From: Bradyrhizobium guangdongense
Lineage (GTDB): Bacteria > Pseudomonadota > Alphaproteobacteria > Rhizobiales > Xanthobacteraceae
Length of the DNA stretch: 64,000 bases
Reading direction: 5' to 3'
Assembly: GCF_004114975.1 (NCBI RefSeq)
Contig: NZ_CP030051.1
Span: forward strand, 1,798,001-1,862,000
Every line of letters starts with the position of its first letter. The first letter of the stretch is position 1. Shown here piece by piece: positions 61,748 through 64,000 of the stretch. A program made the translations under genes and the position numbers. The notes below the pieces were generated by a model that had not been told where the DNA came from, did not search any database, and saw only the letters and a program-made list of their open reading frames with translations.

Positions 61748-62794
61748 ATGATGAGCGCAAACTACATTTCCACCCTGATGTTGTCCTCGTCGTTGAGGTA
61801 TTCCATCACGAACAACCAGGCCGCGCTGAGCAAGGCCTCGACGGAAGCAACCACCGGCCGCTTCGCCGATGTCGGCCTCCAGCTTGGTGCGACCACGGGC
61901 GGCGACGTCACCCTGCGGGCAGACCTGAACTTCGCCGACCAACTGGTCGATACCAACGGGCTCGTCGCAGGGCGCCTGGATGTGACCCAGGACCGCATCA
62001 CCCAGCTCAGCACGACCGCCACGGATTTCCTCAAGGATCTGATCGCTGCCCGCAGCACCGACGGCGGCGGGCGTATCATCCTGCCGCCTGCGTCCTCCAA
62101 CCTCCAGGATCTGATCGGCGCGCTGAACATCTCGTACAACGGCTCTTATCTGTTCTCGGGCATCAACACGCAGAACCAGCCGATTACGGCTTACACCGCC
62201 GGCTCGGCCAGCAAGAACCAGGTCGACAGCGACTTCCTTGCTTCTTTCGGCTTCTCGCAATCCTCGGCAAGCGTGAGCAGCATTACGCCGGCTCAAATGC
62301 AGACGTTTCTCAACACCAGCTTCGATGCCGAATTCGCAAGCCCGGCCTGGAACACCAACTGGTCGACGGCGACCGACCAGGTCATGCAAAGCAGGATCTC
62401 CACGACCGAGATCGCCGATACGTCCGTCAGTGCCAACCAGATCGCCTTCCGCAAGCTCGCCGAGGCCTACACCATGATGGCTGATCTCGGGAATGCGAAC
62501 CTCAATCAATCGACGTTCCAGGTGGTCGTGGACAAGGCCATCGGCCTCGTCGGCAGCGCCATTACGGATCTTGCTGCGCTCGGCGGCAGCGTCGGAACGG
62601 TCCAGCAGCGGATCACCACCGCGACCGACAAGCTCAAGACCCAGAAAGACATTCTGAGCAACCAGATCGTCGGCATGGAGAAGGTCGATCCGGCGGAAGC
62701 GTCGACGCGGGTCAATGCCTTGCAGACCCAGATCCAAACCGCGCTCGCGCTCACCTCGCAGCTCCAGAAGATCAGCCTGATCAACTATCTCTGA
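61748..62794 (+). CDS. flgL: Hook-filament junction protein FlgL
   Basis: 348-residue flagellin-like hook-associated protein 3. The N-terminus ISTLMLSSSLRYSITNNQAALSKASTEATTGRFADVGLQLG and the C-terminal VDPAEASTRVNALQTQIQTALALTSQLQKISLINYL correspond to flagellin D0/D1 helices. The protein forms the joint between hook and filament. Immediately downstream of flgK in the same operon. Confidence 0.93.
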   Translation: MMSANYISTLMLSSSLRYSITNNQAALSKASTEATTGRFADVGLQLGATTGGDVTLRADLNFADQLVDTNGLVAGRLDVTQDRITQLSTTATDFLKDLIAARSTDGGGRIILPPASSNLQDLIGALNISYNGSYLFSGINTQNQPITAYTAGSASKNQVDSDFLASFGFSQSSASVSSITPAQMQTFLNTSFDAEFASPAWNTNWSTATDQVMQSRISTTEIADTSVSANQIAFRKLAEAYTMMADLGNANLNQSTFQVVVDKAIGLVGSAITDLAALGGSVGTVQQRITTATDKLKTQKDILSNQIVGMEKVDPAEASTRVNALQTQIQTALALTSQLQKISLINYL

Positions 62795-62852
62795 GCCCGG
62801 CGACCGTCGCTCCCGATTCAGTTTCCTGTAATATCCTGGCAGAGTTGTCCGC

Positions 62853-63200
62853 ATGACTTTTGAAGCCTATGAGACGGTCGTTGAAGACAGCGGCTACGAG
62901 GCGCGAGGGCGCGAGCGCCAGGCGCTCAGCCTCGGCATCGAGCGGTTGGAGCGTCTCCAGAAGGAGCAGCGCTTCAGCATCGAGGACCAGGTCCAGAGCC
63001 TGCTCTATGTCCGGCGGCTATGGACAATCTTCATCGAGGATCTCGCTCATCCCGAGAACGGGCTGCCCGAGCAACTGCGCGCTGACATCATCTCCATCGG
63101 CCTGTGGGTGGTCAAGGAGACCGATCGTCTGCGTGAAGATCGCTCGAACGACGTCATGCAGCTCGTCGAAATCAACCGCCTGATCCGAGACGCGCTTTAA
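62853..63200 (+). CDS. flaF: Flagellar biosynthesis regulator FlaF
   Basis: 115-residue helical protein of the FlaF family, which in Caulobacter supports flagellin synthesis together with FlbT. It contains RERQALSLGIERLERLQ and VQSLLYVRRLWTIFIEDLAHPENGLPEQLRADIISIGLWV, the conserved core. The last base of its stop is the first base of the flbT start. Confidence 0.93.
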   Translation: MTFEAYETVVEDSGYEARGRERQALSLGIERLERLQKEQRFSIEDQVQSLLYVRRLWTIFIEDLAHPENGLPEQLRADIISIGLWVVKETDRLREDRSNDVMQLVEINRLIRDAL

Positions 63201-63607
63201 TGAAGATTTCCTTGCGCGCGGGTGAACGAATCTACATCAACGGTGCGGTGCTGCGCGTGGATCGCAAGGTCTCGCTCGAGCTCGTCAACGACGTGATGTT
63301 CCTGCTCGAAGGGCAGGTGATGCAGGCTTCCGACGCCACCACGGCGATGCGCCAGCTCTATTTCATCGTCCAGCTCATGCTGATGAACCCGACGGACATC
63401 GGCGCCGCCGCTTCGCTCTATGGACAGCATCATGCGGCCCTCCTTGCCGTGTGCGAGAACCGCGAAATGCTAGACGGGCTCGCCGCGATCGACGAGATGG
63501 TCGGCGGGACCCGATACTTCGAGGCGCTGAAGCGGATCCGGGCGCTGTTTCCCCTGGAGCAGGCCATCCTGGCCGGCGCCACGGAATCCCCATTCAAGGC
63601 GGCCTGA
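63200..63607 (+). CDS. flbT: Flagellin translation regulator FlbT
   Basis: 135-residue FlbT protein. The core MKISLRAGERIYINGAVLRVDRKVSLELVNDVMFLLEGQVM is unmistakable, followed by YFIVQLMLMNPTD. In Caulobacter FlbT binds the flagellin mRNA 5' leader and limits its life. In the Bradyrhizobium lateral system a FlbT is reported to be needed for flagellin expression. The structured leaders before the three flagellin genes here are its obvious candidate targets. Overlaps flaF by one base. Confidence 0.95.
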   Translation: MKISLRAGERIYINGAVLRVDRKVSLELVNDVMFLLEGQVMQASDATTAMRQLYFIVQLMLMNPTDIGAAASLYGQHHAALLAVCENREMLDGLAAIDEMVGGTRYFEALKRIRALFPLEQAILAGATESPFKAA

Positions 63608-63621
63608 CAGCGGAGAGGCAC

Positions 63622-64000
63622 ATGAACGTCCCCAGCGCGACCGATACCAGCGGCACCAATCCGGCCGGTTCGACTTCAACCGGCGCGACCTCGATGAGCA
63701 AGGGCGTCGACTACAATACCTTCCTCCAGCTCCTCATCGCAGAGATGAAGAACCAGGATCCGACCAATCCGACCGATACCTCGCAATATATGAGCCAGTT
63801 CGCCCAGCTCTCGACCGTCGAGCAGGCGATGCAAACCAATACCAAGCTGGATTCGCTATTGTCCTCCCAGTCGTTGTCGCAGGCGGACGGGTTGATCGGG
63901 AAGACCGTCAGCTTCACCGACTCGACCGGTGCCACCTTCAGCGGCAAGGTCGCCTCGATCTCGATCAACAGCAACGGTTCCGTCGCAACCCTTCAGGACG
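63622..64000 (+). CDS. flgD: Flagellar hook capping protein FlgD (cut by window edge)
   Basis: The first 126 residues of the hook cap scaffold. A Ser/Thr/Gly-rich start precedes VDYNTFLQLLIAEMKNQDPTNPTD, the FlgD signature, then QYMSQFAQLSTVEQAMQTN and LIGKTVSF. No stop before position 64000. GGAGAGG precedes the ATG. Confidence 0.95.
   Translation, partial: MNVPSATDTSGTNPAGSTSTGATSMSKGVDYNTFLQLLIAEMKNQDPTNPTDTSQYMSQFAQLSTVEQAMQTNTKLDSLLSSQSLSQADGLIGKTVSFTDSTGATFSGKVASISINSNGSVATLQD

Overview
The window is 64 kb of a high-GC alphaproteobacterial chromosome. Several features point to Bradyrhizobium or a close relative: the gene content, the porin type, the many ABC solute importers, the short palindromic intergenic repeats, and a compact flagellar cluster with a Rhizobium-like gene order (motA-fliM-fliN-fliG-flhB ... 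motB-motC-fliK-flgE-flgK-flgL-flaF-flbT-flgD) and flagellins of about 300 residues. This assignment rests on resemblance only. The flagellar set looks like the lateral (thin) system of Bradyrhizobium.

Positions 1-8.3 kb, minus strand: a branched-chain amino acid type (HAAT/LIV) importer with substrate-binding protein, AraC-type regulator, LivH and a truncated LivM; then two CUT1 permeases resembling the glycerol importer subunits GlpP/GlpQ; then a Tat-exported family 5 substrate-binding protein followed by a terminator. Positions 8.7-13.4 kb: a molybdopterin S-/N-oxide reductase, and a divergent TetR/MATE efflux pair with a clear double operator. Positions 13.6-21.4 kb: a catabolic and import module with a MetQ-like binding protein, a luciferase-like FMN monooxygenase, a CMD-domain protein, an AhpD-like protein, a LIV-type binding protein, a natural LivH-LivM fusion, LivG and LivF. 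Positions 21.4-22.5 kb: a nickel/cobalt permease preceded by an exact NikR-type box.

Positions 22.5-33.4 kb hold unlinked genes: a HerA/DUF87-like ATPase, an HTH plus cysteine-cluster protein, a Tat-exported nitroreductase-like protein, a ketopantoate reductase-like protein, a pseudo alpha/beta hydrolase, two MarR regulators, a candidate small RNA and a major porin with a strong terminator. Positions 31.9-32.7 kb and 33.4-34.2 kb are non-coding or repeat-bearing.

Positions 34.2 kb to the right edge form the flagellar cluster. fliI-flgF-DUF1217 read leftwards. Everything from motA rightwards reads on the plus strand, with many 1-4 bp overlaps implying long operons. Three tandem flagellin cassettes (promoter, structured leader, gene, terminator) lie between fliP and fliF.

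Two cis-regulatory systems stand out. First, each flagellin leader has the same block of about 50 nt with small hairpins, and an ATGTCCC segment that can pair with the Shine-Dalgarno region (GGGACAT, or GGGACGT with a wobble pair). That is what a translational switch acted on by FlbT would look like, and flbT is encoded 12 kb downstream. Second, tandem CAAnnTT-like half-sites with an 11-bp period, followed about 6 bp later by a CTAG/CTAT-like element, occur before motA, flgB and all three flagellins. A partial version occurs before fliF. This is what a shared OmpR-type activator site would look like.
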